Position numbers and translations under genes: made by a program. The notes below the pieces were generated by a model. It worked only from the letters and a program-made list of their open reading frames with translations. It searched no databases and had not been told where the DNA came from. 23,930 nt of DNA. It comes from UBA7398 sp963978235. GTDB lineage: Bacteria > Actinomycetota > Actinomycetes > Nanopelagicales > Nanopelagicaceae. This document shows, piece by piece, positions 7,199 through 14,826 of the stretch; positions within the stretch are counted from its first letter, which is position 1, and each line of letters begins with the position of its first letter. The stretch covers positions 1-23,930 of the forward strand of contig CAXBQM010000008.1 in assembly GCA_963978235.1 (NCBI GenBank). Direction: 5' to 3'.

Positions 7199-8226
7199 GC
7201 GCCAACTCCAACCGATGAGAGGCCAGTTTCTGGAGCAAAGCCCGACATGATGTTGGCATTTTGAACTGCTTGCCCGGCTGCGCCTTTACCCAAATTATCT
7301 TCGGCTGCCGAAACAATTAACCGATTGGTATGGGAATCAATCGCAACTTGCAGATGCACGCTATTGCTACCCGTAAGGCTTGAAGTTTTTGGCATCTGGC
7401 CAGGTGGCAATAACGTCACAAATGGCGTGTGTGCATAAGCGGCGCTAAATATCTCTCTCATCTGCTCATATGAAATCGCTTGAGTTAATTTCGCTGTGAC
7501 AGTTGTCAAAATTCCTCGTGGCATCGGAGCAAGAATCGGCGTGAAGGAAATCTTTACGTCACTTCCTAAAATTCCGGAAAGAGTTTCTTCAACTTCAGGT
7601 GTGTGTTGATGTACGCCACCGAATTTATACGACGTGAGGTTATTCATTACCTCGCTACCAATTAAGTTGATCTTGGCGCTACGACCCGCGCCAGTTGTGC
7701 CCGAGGCTGCGACCACAGTGATGTCACGTGCATCGATGTGAGGTAGCGCTGGTGTGATGGCGAGAATTATTGAAGTGGCGTAACACCCTGGATTTGCAAC
7801 GCGCGAACTCTGCGCAATTTTTTCTTGCTGTTGCGAAATATCGGCAATGCCGTAAGTCCACGTACCAGCATGCGTTCCGCCATAATATTTCTCCCATGAT
7901 TCAACGCTCTTGAGTCGAAAATCCGCTCCCAGATCAACTACTTTCACGCTGGCTGGTAATTGATTGATGAGCTTGGCTGATTCACCATGCGGTAACGCAA
8001 CAAAAAGAAGTTCACAGGTGGCTGCGCTTTCACTACTCGTTGCCGAAAATTTTTGACCCGCGTAAGTTGTAAGGTGCGGATGAATTGAGGTTATTAACTC
8101 TCCTGCGTTACTGCCGGCAGCGATATACGAAACCTTGAAGTGTGGATGCGAGGCCAGAATTCGCAGGAGTTCGCCCCCAGAATAACCACTCGCGCCAATA
8201 ACTCCGACGTTGATCTGAGACGACAT
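7195..8226 (-). CDS. argC: N-acetyl-gamma-glutamyl-phosphate reductase
   Basis: ArgC reduces N-acetylglutamyl phosphate to the semialdehyde with NADPH, step three of arginine synthesis. The N-terminal Rossmann motif GASGYSGGEL is at 11-20, and the active-site cysteine is C148 in ANPGCYATS. At 343 aa it is the long (type 1) form found in most bacteria. It is the first gene of the arg cluster, and its ATG lies 20 bases after the nearer of two ARG boxes. No strong ribosome-binding site is visible. The following argJ overlaps it by four bases. Confidence 0.97.
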   Translation of the reverse strand: MSSQINVGVIGASGYSGGELLRILASHPHFKVSYIAAGSNAGELITSIHPHLTTYAGQKFSATSSESAATCELLFVALPHGESAKLINQLPASVKVVDLGADFRLKSVESWEKYYGGTHAGTWTYGIADISQQQEKIAQSSRVANPGCYATSIILAITPALPHIDARDITVVAASGTTGAGRSAKINLIGSEVMNNLTSYKFGGVHQHTPEVEETLSGILGSDVKISFTPILAPMPRGILTTVTAKLTQAISYEQMREIFSAAYAHTPFVTLLPPGQMPKTSSLTGSNSVHLQVAIDSHTNRLIVSAAEDNLGKGAAGQAVQNANIMSGFAPETGLSSVGVGA

Positions 8227-8245
8227 CTGCTCAGCCTAACGGGAT

Positions 8246-8281
8246 TTGTATTTTTATGCAAATATTTGCATATTTATGCAA
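8246..8281 (-). promoter_or_regulatory. Paired ARG boxes (ArgR operator) before argC
   Basis: Two imperfect palindromes of the ARG-box type lie 20 bases apart, centre to centre: TTGCATAAATATGCAA (8281-8266) and TTGCATAAAAATACAA (8261-8246), read on the minus strand. Between their centres, 8256-8271 is a perfect 16-base palindrome, ATGCAAATATTTGCAT. Tandem boxes about two helical turns apart are what a hexameric ArgR binds. The first box begins right after the pheT stop codon. An argC promoter probably overlaps the boxes (TTGCAT with an ATAAAA-like -10), so binding would block polymerase. Confidence 0.75.
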
Positions 8282-10753
8282 TTAGGTGAGCGTGCGTATT
8301 GTCGCGTGACACCGCGCAACCGCTTCTTCGCCCGCCCGTTCGCGAAGTGCCGAGACTTCCTCTGCGGTCAGGGTTCGATCCTGCGCGCGGAAGACCATTG
8401 TGAATGCAAGCGAAATCTTTCCGTCCCCTACTTTGTCGTATCGATCAAAGAGCGTGATGGATTCCAAGAGTTCGCCGGCGCCATGACGGAGCGCAGCTTC
8501 CACTTCGGCCGCCGAAATATTTTCAGCAACAATCAATGAAATGTCTTGTATTGCGGCTGGCATCGTCCATACCGCTGGCGCTGGCGTGGCCGAAGCAAAT
8601 GGGAGCGCATCGAGAATGACAACAAAGGCACATGACCGAGGTGGCAATCCATATGCGCTAACAACTCGTGGATGAAGTTCGCCTGCATGAGCTACTGGTT
8701 TGCCATCAACAATAAATTCAGCGCACCGTCCTGGATGCCACGGAGCAAGATCTGAATTCTTAATCTCAAATGAATTGCCAGTGCTACGAATTATTTCCGA
8801 AGCGCAATCAACCGCATCGCTCCATTCAGCGCTCCGACCTTTGCCCCACCAGCCACTTAATGAAAATTCACCAGCGAGAATTCCACCAACATGGATTGGT
8901 TGATTCGGAACGCTGCCATAAATCTCGCGGATTTGATCTGGAGACGGGCGTTGGCTGACGCCAACTTCCGGTGCTTTGTGGGTGCCTTTGATATTTCGAA
9001 ATATGGCACCGATTTCAAAAATTGCGATTGATTTCTCGCCACGATTGATATTGAGTGAAGCAGCTGCAAGCAACCCAGGAGTCAAATGCGTCCGGAGGTA
9101 TGGAGTTTCGGCAGACATGGGATTTGCGATGGCAAAAGTTTTTGCTCGATCGCCAGTAAATCCAAGTAACGCGTTAGTCTCCGCGCTGACAAATGGATAA
9201 GTCTGCACTTCAGTAAATCCTTGATGGGCTAAGTGGAGCGCCACTTCTCGCTTGCGTTTCTGGATCTGGGTTAAACCAGAACTACTGCCAATTTTTACAT
9301 CTGGCATCAGTGATGGAATCGAGTCATAGCCAACGACGCGTGCAACTTCTTCAGCAAGATCAGCCATCATCGTCAGATCTGGACGCCAGGTAGGTGGCTC
9401 TGCGCGCCATCGGGAATTTTTTCCACTTTTATCAATAACACAACCAACGCCCGTTAGCGCTCTTTCAATCTCACTATCGCTGTAGTCATGACCAATAAGT
9501 TGTGAAATCTCTCGTGGATTAAATTCAATCGCAGGCAACTTTGTAGTGGCACCAGCCATGGCCGAACCGACATACGTGCCGCCGGCATATTCAATTAATA
9601 GTTCAACCGCTCGCGCTGAAGCAAAATCTGTCAGCGCAGGATCTACCCCGCGTTCAAATCGTCGAGATGCTTCAGACGAGAGAATATGGCTTCGAGAATT
9701 CTTAGCAACCACATGTGAGAAGAAATGCGCCGCTTCAATGGCTACCGATGTCGTTGAACTGACAACTTCAGATTCCGCTCCGCCCATCGTGCCCGCGAGC
9801 GCGAGTGGTTTTGAGTTATCTGCAATCACTAAATTATCAGGGAGCAGCTTTCGTTTCTGACCATCAAGCGTCTCCAACGTTGAAAAATCTTTGGCGCGTC
9901 GAACACGAATCCCACCATCAATCTTTGCGGTATCAAAAGCATGGAGCGGTTGACCAACTTCTAGCATGATGTAATTTGTAATATCCACTGCAATCGAGAT
10001 TGATCGCATCCCACATTGTTGGAGTCTTCGTTGCATAAACCACGGCGTTGGAGCGGTGGCATCGATATTTTTCACAGTGCGTAGATGAATAAGCGCTGCT
10101 CCCGTGGGATCATCGATCGCAACCGAAATAGGAGAACCACTCTCTTTTAATGAAATTTTCCGCTGAACCGGATCGGTGAACTTCACCTGCAACGCATCAG
10201 CAATTTCTCGCGCAGCACCGCGTAGCGACATCGCATAACCGCGATCTGGGTTTACCGAAATATCAATCACCGGATCATCGATGGCGAGAACTTCTAGCGC
10301 GTTGGCACCGATTTCGATTGTGGCGTCAGGAATAACCATAATTCCCGAATGATCTTCGGATAGCCCTAATTCTCGCGCTGAACAGATCATGCCATTTGAA
10401 GTTTTTCCGTAAGTTTCCCGAGCGCTAATTGCAAAATTACCCGGCAAGATTGCGCCAGGAAGTGCGACAACAACTTTATCGCCGGTCGTGAAATTTGTAG
10501 CGCCACATATAACGAAGCGATGTTCGCTTTCTGCGCAATCTAATTCAACATAGCGAATTGGTTTCTTATGGCCACTTAACTCTTCGATTGCTATGACTGA
10601 GCCGATCACGAGTGGGCCAGTGATCGCATCTGCTGGATTTGAAACTCCCTCTACTTCAAAACCGCGTCGAATAAAGAGATCGCAGATCTGATCGACTGAT
10701 GTTCCTTTCGGAATTTCAACAAATTCACGGAGCCATGAAAGAGAGATTTTCAT
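8282..10753 (-). CDS. pheT: Phenylalanyl-tRNA synthetase, beta subunit
   Basis: PheT is the tRNA-binding and editing subunit of the (alpha-beta)2 enzyme that charges tRNA-Phe. The 823-residue length is normal. In order there are the N-terminal B1 segment (MKISLSWLREFVEIP), an EMAP-like tRNA-binding domain (about 40-150), the B3/B4 editing domains (about 205-400), B5, the catalytic-like core (about 480-690) and a C-terminal ferredoxin-like anticodon-binding domain (about 725-822, with AIQDISLIVAENISAAEVEAAL). The ATG overlaps the pheS stop as ATGA, so the two subunits are probably made in balance. The stop codon touches the first ARG box of the arg operon, with no terminator between. Confidence 0.98.
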   Translation of the reverse strand: MKISLSWLREFVEIPKGTSVDQICDLFIRRGFEVEGVSNPADAITGPLVIGSVIAIEELSGHKKPIRYVELDCAESEHRFVICGATNFTTGDKVVVALPGAILPGNFAISARETYGKTSNGMICSARELGLSEDHSGIMVIPDATIEIGANALEVLAIDDPVIDISVNPDRGYAMSLRGAAREIADALQVKFTDPVQRKISLKESGSPISVAIDDPTGAALIHLRTVKNIDATAPTPWFMQRRLQQCGMRSISIAVDITNYIMLEVGQPLHAFDTAKIDGGIRVRRAKDFSTLETLDGQKRKLLPDNLVIADNSKPLALAGTMGGAESEVVSSTTSVAIEAAHFFSHVVAKNSRSHILSSEASRRFERGVDPALTDFASARAVELLIEYAGGTYVGSAMAGATTKLPAIEFNPREISQLIGHDYSDSEIERALTGVGCVIDKSGKNSRWRAEPPTWRPDLTMMADLAEEVARVVGYDSIPSLMPDVKIGSSSGLTQIQKRKREVALHLAHQGFTEVQTYPFVSAETNALLGFTGDRAKTFAIANPMSAETPYLRTHLTPGLLAAASLNINRGEKSIAIFEIGAIFRNIKGTHKAPEVGVSQRPSPDQIREIYGSVPNQPIHVGGILAGEFSLSGWWGKGRSAEWSDAVDCASEIIRSTGNSFEIKNSDLAPWHPGRCAEFIVDGKPVAHAGELHPRVVSAYGLPPRSCAFVVILDALPFASATPAPAVWTMPAAIQDISLIVAENISAAEVEAALRHGAGELLESITLFDRYDKVGDGKISLAFTMVFRAQDRTLTAEEVSALRERAGEEAVARCHATIRTLT

Positions 10754-11766
10754 CGGTGGCCCGTGCCAAATGCTCGAGAGAATCGAACGTCGCCTTCAAC
10801 AATGTCATGCATATCGGCGATGCCATGGCGAACCATCAGGGTTCGCTCGAGACCCATTCCGAATGCAAAACCAGAGTATTCGTTGGTATCAATTCCACAT
10901 GCGCGAAGAACTTTGGGATTGACCATGCCACAGCCACCCCACTCAACCCAGCGTCCTTTGTAAAAGAAATCTACTTCCGCACTCGGTTCAGTAAACGGAA
11001 AGAACGAAGGTCGGATACGAGTTGTCACATCTGGTCCGAACATTTTTGCCGCAAAGAAATCGAGCGTTCCTTTAAGGTGCGCCATCGTTATTCCCTTATC
11101 AATGACGAGACCTTCGACCTGATTAAAAACCGGTGTATGTGTGGCATCAAGTTCATCGGCGCGATAGGTGCGACCAGGACAGATCACATAAATGGGAGGT
11201 TTGCGATCGAGCATGGTTCGAACTTGAACCGGAGAAGTATGAGTTCGCATCACCAAACCACTTTCAAGTGGTTCAATAAAAAACGTATCCTGCATTGTTC
11301 GTGCCGGATGATCCGCCGGAATATTGAGCGCATCAAAATTGAGCCAACCCGATTCAAGTTCCGGGCCTTCCGCAACCGTGTAACCAAGCCCAACAAAGAG
11401 ATCAGATATTTCATGAGTAAGAATTGTTAATGGGTGTAAGCCACCGCGATTCGCACGATGTGTAGGAAGAGTGACATCTACCCGTTCTTCGCGAAGGACC
11501 TTGGCATCTCGCACTTCAATCAGTTTCTGTTCTTGTTCGGCGAACCGTTGATTAATTTCAGCTCTCGCCGCACCAATAACTTTTCCTAATTCTGCTCGCT
11601 GCGCAGGTTCGAGCGCGCCAAGTCCTTGATTCGCTTTTGCAATCGCTGATTTATCTCCCACATATTTCGATTTCACTTCTTTGAGTTCATCGAGAGATTC
11701 TGCGCCAGAAATAGCGGCTAGCGCACTCGCAAGATCAGATGCGATTGATTGCGCGTTCAGAGACAC
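10750..11766 (-). CDS. pheS: Phenylalanyl-tRNA synthetase, alpha subunit
   Basis: PheS is the catalytic subunit of phenylalanyl-tRNA synthetase. An N-terminal coiled-coil arm (about 1-95) precedes the class II core. Motif 2 is seen as GRTYRADELDATHTPVFNQ (198-216) and motif 3 as GFAFGMGLERTLMVRHGI (299-316). The THTSPVQVRTM segment (175-185) is also typical. The start is GTG at 11766; no in-frame ATG gives a sensible N-terminus, and only a weak GAGG lies against it, so initiation may be modest or coupled to the gene before it, which ends 16 bases upstream. It forms a unit with pheT through a four-base overlap. No T-box or other amino-acid sensor is visible before it. Confidence 0.98.
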   Translation of the reverse strand: MSLNAQSIASDLASALAAISGAESLDELKEVKSKYVGDKSAIAKANQGLGALEPAQRAELGKVIGAARAEINQRFAEQEQKLIEVRDAKVLREERVDVTLPTHRANRGGLHPLTILTHEISDLFVGLGYTVAEGPELESGWLNFDALNIPADHPARTMQDTFFIEPLESGLVMRTHTSPVQVRTMLDRKPPIYVICPGRTYRADELDATHTPVFNQVEGLVIDKGITMAHLKGTLDFFAAKMFGPDVTTRIRPSFFPFTEPSAEVDFFYKGRWVEWGGCGMVNPKVLRACGIDTNEYSGFAFGMGLERTLMVRHGIADMHDIVEGDVRFSRAFGTGHR

Positions 11767-11782
11767 CTCGGAAGTCTACTAA

Positions 11783-12586
11783 TTAGGAGCTCAAACTTGC
11801 GGAATACAAGACGATGCTCGCTGCGCTTGCAATATTTAAACTCTCTGCCGCCCCAGACATAGGTATTGCAACACTCTCTGCTCGGGAAAGTAATTCCGCA
11901 GGCAGATCTTTTACACCGTGAGCCTCATTGCCAAAGACCCAGATTGACGCACTTCCTTGCTCTCTCACTGCATCTGTAAGTTCCCGGTCGCCAGCACCAT
12001 CAGTAATAAAAATCTTTGCGCCCGCTATCCCGAGAATCTCACCTGCATCAACATCTTCGAAAATCGGAATATGCCATAACGAACCCACTGTTGATCGCAC
12101 AACTTTTGGACTAAATACATCAACGCTGCCAGGTGAGAACATCACGGCGCTACAACCGAATGCATCGGCGGTGCGAATAACCGTGCCGGCGTTGCCAGGA
12201 TCTTGAATCTGCCAAAAGTAGGCGATTCGAATTGGCCGTTGCTGGTTTAACTGAGCCAAAAATTCAGATTTCTTCGCGCTCGGAATTTCACAGAGAGCAA
12301 GTAATCCTTGTGGCGTTACCGTGTCAGTCATTGCTGCCATGACTGCATTCGAGACATCAATAAATTCAAAATCTTCTGAGATGAGATTCTCTTCAGCAAG
12401 TAATTGCCGACCATTCTCGGTGAGATAAATTGCTTGCGTTGTTATGAGGTTGCTTGAAAGCGCTTCGCGAATTGATTGCAACCCCTCGGCAACAAAGAGT
12501 TTCTCCTGGCGTCGCGCTTTATTTCCGCGCGAACCTAAAAGAGCCTTCACTCGCTCCACATGGGGCGAATGAAGGCTCGTAATCAT
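11783..12586 (-). CDS. TrmH/SpoU-family RNA 2'-O-ribose methyltransferase
   Basis: The protein is a SPOUT-class enzyme expected to methylate a ribose 2'-OH in rRNA or tRNA using S-adenosylmethionine. The three family motifs are present: motif 1 NAGTVIRTADAFG (132-144) with the catalytic arginine R138, motif 2 FGNEAHG (218-224) and motif 3 IPMSGAAESLNIASAA (241-256). The N-terminal about 100 residues form a substrate-binding domain (VAEGLQSIREAL). Its place between rplT and pheS is conserved in many bacteria, which favours 23S rRNA as target, but the modified base is not predictable. Codons 3-16 form a long hairpin followed by four T (12537-12578). It could also be named RlmB- or TsnR-like. 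Confidence 0.93.
   Translation of the reverse strand: MITSLHSPHVERVKALLGSRGNKARRQEKLFVAEGLQSIREALSSNLITTQAIYLTENGRQLLAEENLISEDFEFIDVSNAVMAAMTDTVTPQGLLALCEIPSAKKSEFLAQLNQQRPIRIAYFWQIQDPGNAGTVIRTADAFGCSAVMFSPGSVDVFSPKVVRSTVGSLWHIPIFEDVDAGEILGIAGAKIFITDGAGDRELTDAVREQGSASIWVFGNEAHGVKDLPAELLSRAESVAIPMSGAAESLNIASAASIVLYSASLSS
12537..12578 (-). terminator. Terminator-like hairpin inside the start of the TrmH-family gene
   Basis: On the minus strand GAGCCTTCATTCGC pairs with GCGAGTGAAGGCTC, giving 14 continuous pairs including one U-G. A C/A mismatch, two more C-G pairs and a four-base loop follow. TTTT comes directly after the 3' arm. The fold spans codons 3-16. The U-G pair forms only in minus-strand RNA, the transcribed direction. 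It could attenuate transcription after rplT or limit translation of the methyltransferase. Structure is seen; function is inferred. Confidence 0.55.
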
Positions 12587-12595
12587 GAAAGAGTT

Positions 12596-12958
12596 TTAGG
12601 AAACTTTCACATTCTTGCGCGCAACTTCAACAAGTTTCGCGAATGCTTTTGGATCATTAGTTGCAAGATCTGAAAGTACGCGGCGATCAACTTCAACACC
12701 GGCTGCTTTCAAACCCTGGATAAAACGATTGTAAGTAAGGCCATTAGCGCGGGTAGCCGCGTTAATACGTGTGATCCAGAGTTGTCGGAAATCACCCTTC
12801 TTATCTTTACGATCATTAAATGAATAGACGAGCGAGTGAGTTACTTGCTCTTTAGCTTTAGTGAAAAGTCGTGAGCGTTGTCCTCGATATCCACTTGCGC
12901 GCTCCAAAATGGTGCGTCGCTTCTTTGCTGCGTGTACTCCGCGTTTTACTCGGGCCAT
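12596..12958 (-). CDS. rplT: Ribosomal protein L20
   Basis: L20 is an early assembly protein of the 50S subunit that binds 23S rRNA. The 120-residue product is fully recognisable: MARVKRGVHAAKKRRT at the N-terminus, the long basic helix with YRGQRSRLFTKAKEQV, and the C-terminal domain with NRFIQGLKAAGVEVDRR. In other bacteria L20 represses its own operon by binding the infC or rpmI leader, so the structured leader and hairpins upstream are candidate sites here. It follows rpmI by 12 bases with a GGGAGA ribosome-binding site. The gap to the TrmH-family gene is nine bases. Confidence 0.98.
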   Translation of the reverse strand: MARVKRGVHAAKKRRTILERASGYRGQRSRLFTKAKEQVTHSLVYSFNDRKDKKGDFRQLWITRINAATRANGLTYNRFIQGLKAAGVEVDRRVLSDLATNDPKAFAKLVEVARKNVKVS

Positions 12959-12970
12959 GTTCGCTCTCCC

Positions 12971-13168
12971 TTACTTCAAACCTAGTAGGCGCTTTGCTGA
13001 GAAAGCGCTTGGGGCTTTTGCTGCTGCATCATTGGTCAAACGACGTGTCTGTCGTGATGACTTGCGCTCAAGGAGGTGTCGCTTTCCGGCGCGCTCATGC
13101 ATAATCTTTCCGCTTCCAGTTACGCGGAAGGTCTTCTTCGCGCCACTATGTGTCTTCATCTTTGGCAT
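12971..13168 (-). CDS. rpmI: Ribosomal protein L35
   Basis: L35 is a small basic protein of the 50S subunit. The 65-residue product begins with MPKMKTHSGAKKTFRVTGSGK, shows the conserved KRHLLERKSSRQTRRL region and ends at LLGLK, normal for the family. The start is supported by a perfect AGGAGG at 13174-13179, five bases before the ATG, one of the best ribosome-binding sites in the window. It lies between infC and rplT in the universal infC-rpmI-rplT order. Confidence 0.98.
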   Translation of the reverse strand: MPKMKTHSGAKKTFRVTGSGKIMHERAGKRHLLERKSSRQTRRLTNDAAAKAPSAFSAKRLLGLK

Positions 13169-13203
13169 TTCATCCTCCTGTGTTACTGCTGGTTGAACAA
13201 ACT

Positions 13204-13226
13204 TTTCTTAATCTTTTTTTAAGAAA
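13204..13226 (-). other. AT-rich hairpin between infC and rpmI
   Basis: TTTCTTAA pairs perfectly with TTAAGAAA (eight pairs) around a seven-base loop, in the 73-base gap after the infC stop. On the minus strand the loop is AAAAAGA. It lies about 25 bases upstream of the rpmI ribosome-binding site. It has no T-run behind it on that strand, so it is not a standard terminator; it might mark a processing or regulatory site. Confidence 0.4.
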
Positions 13227-13241
13227 GTAATCTTCCTAAAA

Positions 13242-13826
13242 TTACTGTGCCTCTGCTTGCTTTCGAGCTCGCTTGGCTTCTGCCACCGCTTCGCTCTTTC
13301 GCTTTACCGGGCCGAGCACCATGGTGAGGCTTCGACCTTCTTGCTTTGGCGCAAACTCAACGAATGCAACGTCGGCGACATCCTCCGCTAATCGCTGTAA
13401 TAAGCGATAGCCAAGTTCGGGCCGGCTCTGCTCTCGTCCGCGAAATTGAACTGTTACCTTCACCTTGTCGCCACCCAATAAGAACTTCTCGATATGAGTT
13501 TTCTTTGTCTCATAATCATGGCTCTCAATTCGGGAGGTCATTCGCATCTCCTTCACCACGATGTGGGTCTGGTTCTGTCGAGCTTCTCGTGCTTTCTGCG
13601 CGATTTCGTACTTGTACTTTCCGAAATCCATAATTTTGCAGACCGGTGGTTTCGCCTCTGCAGCAATTTCAACGAGATCGAGGCCAAATTCTTCAGCCAT
13701 TCGAAGCGCGCTATCGATATCGACAACGCCCACTTGCTCGCCGGATGCTCCAATTAGTCGAACTTCCGATTCACGGATTCGATCATTGATGCGTGGTTCA
13801 GCGCTGATAACAATTCCTTTCGTCAT
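13242..13826 (-). CDS. infC: Translation initiation factor IF-3
   Basis: IF-3 binds the 30S subunit, prevents subunit joining and checks the start codon-initiator tRNA pair. The 194-residue protein has the N-domain with EPRINDRIR (10-18) and AKPPVCKIMDFGKYKYE, a helical linker rich in charged residues, and a C-domain with GGDKVKVTVQFRGRE. A short K/R/A-rich tail follows. I kept the ATG start at 13826; unlike many bacteria, the gene does not use a rare start codon. No Shine-Dalgarno site is seen. Instead a twin-palindrome hairpin (13834-13858) lies just upstream. It opens the infC-rpmI-rplT-TrmH-pheST cluster. Confidence 0.97.
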   Translation of the reverse strand: MTKGIVISAEPRINDRIRESEVRLIGASGEQVGVVDIDSALRMAEEFGLDLVEIAAEAKPPVCKIMDFGKYKYEIAQKAREARQNQTHIVVKEMRMTSRIESHDYETKKTHIEKFLLGGDKVKVTVQFRGREQSRPELGYRLLQRLAEDVADVAFVEFAPKQEGRSLTMVLGPVKRKSEAVAEAKRARKQAEAQ

Positions 13827-14047
13827 TCAGTTAAAACATGTTTATTCCAAACATGTTTATCGAGTTACCCAGAATTGAAAGATAAAAAGAGAATGGCCGC
13901 AGAAAATCGCCTGAAGCGATAAGACCAGCTCGCTCATTTAAGGCGACGAAGGTGGGAGCGGCGCTCCTCTTGATATCGGTCGAAACCGAGTACGCATAGG
14001 GTAATCGAAGGCGAAGTTAAAGTGAAATTGAGCGTGAAACCGCTTCC
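13827..14047 (-). promoter_or_regulatory. Structured infC leader / fabI 3' region
   Basis: This 221-base gap between the fabI stop and infC holds no credible gene but a row of hairpins on the minus strand. The first, 13976-13989, is TCGGT-TTCG-ACCGA with a UUCG tetraloop. The second, 13955-13967, is GGAGC-GCC-GCTCC. The third, 13907-13946, is a two-part stem (TCGCC with GGCGA enclosing GAGCGA with TCGCTT) followed by TTTT. A T-rich stretch and the twin palindrome follow. The third hairpin could terminate fabI transcripts or attenuate infC. infC leaders in other bacteria bind L20; no homology to a known leader is claimed. No confident promoter was found. Confidence 0.5.
13834..13858 (-). promoter_or_regulatory. 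Twin AAACATGTTT palindrome before infC
   Basis: The palindrome AAACATGTTT occurs twice (13834-13843 and 13849-13858), separated by GGAAT on the minus strand. The copies can pair with each other as a perfect 10-bp hairpin with a five-base loop, ending seven bases before the infC ATG. The ATG in the first copy opens a 7-codon frame (MFGINMF) that stops four bases before infC. It could be a DNA operator, with centres 15 bases apart, or an RNA hairpin over the start region. Confidence 0.5.
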
Positions 14048-14824
14048 CTAAGCGCCCATTCCATGGAGACCGCCATCGACGTGAATAATTTCGGCGGTAG
14101 TTTTTGGGAACCAATCTGAGAGCAACGCAACTGATGCTTGCGCCGCTGGTACTGGATCGGTGACATCCCAATGAAGTGGTGCACGTTCATTCCATACCGA
14201 TTCAAAATCAGAAAAACCAGGAATTGATTTTGCTGCCATGGTGCGAATTGGTCCGGCTGCAACAAGATTGACCCGCACATTTTCTTTGCCAAGATCGCGC
14301 GCTAAATATCGAGCCGTGGATTCCAACGCTGCTTTTGCCACACCCATCCAGTCATACTTTGGCCATGCAACTGTGGCATCAAAATCCAAACCAACAATCG
14401 ATGCACCGCTCGAAGTAAATAATGGTCGCGCCGCCATCGTGAGCGATTTCAACGAATAAGCAGAGATGTGAAGTGCAGTTGCAACATCGTTCCACTCAGT
14501 ATTGAGAAAGTTCCCTCCCAGCGCACTCTCTGGCGCAAAACCGATGGAATGAACAACGCCATCAAGATGTGGCACATGCGCCTTTACTCGATCGGGCAAC
14601 GCAGCAAGATCACTATCGTTAGTGACATCGAGTTCAATTACTGGAGCTGGTTTCGGAAGTCTGCCTGCGATTCGAGTAGTCAAACTTAAAACTCGACCAT
14701 AGGAACTAAGAATTACTTCTGCACCTTCTTCTTGTGCTAACCGCGCAATATGAAATGCAATGGAGGCATCGGTGAGCACACCTGTGACCAAAATTTTCTT
14801 TCCCGCTAACAGCCCATTACTCAT
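14048..14824 (-). CDS. fabI: Enoyl-[acyl-carrier-protein] reductase, InhA-like
   Basis: FabI reduces the trans-2-enoyl-ACP double bond with NADH, the last step of each type II fatty-acid elongation cycle. The 258-residue SDR protein shows the InhA pattern: the nucleotide-binding LVTGVLTDASIA near the N-terminus, VHSIGF with S93 (like InhA S94), Y157 in KYDWMGVAK and K164 as catalytic pair, and DWFPKTTAEIIHVDGG at the end. It starts two bases after the fabG stop, the same order as mabA-inhA. The lack of the usual GxGxxG motif is normal for this family. Confidence 0.96.
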   Translation of the reverse strand: MSNGLLAGKKILVTGVLTDASIAFHIARLAQEEGAEVILSSYGRVLSLTTRIAGRLPKPAPVIELDVTNDSDLAALPDRVKAHVPHLDGVVHSIGFAPESALGGNFLNTEWNDVATALHISAYSLKSLTMAARPLFTSSGASIVGLDFDATVAWPKYDWMGVAKAALESTARYLARDLGKENVRVNLVAAGPIRTMAAKSIPGFSDFESVWNERAPLHWDVTDPVPAAQASVALLSDWFPKTTAEIIHVDGGLHGMGA

Positions 14825-14826
14825 TT

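Noticed and set aside
10699..11430. 243-codon open frame on the plus strand, antisense to pheS
   Set aside because: It lies wholly opposite the well-supported pheS and pheT start, has no recognisable domain, and its composition follows from the codon bias of the sense gene.
11767..11900. T-box or other amino-acid riboswitch before pheS or tyrS
   Set aside because: The gap before pheS is only 16 bases and tyrS overlaps argH, leaving no room for a riboswitch.
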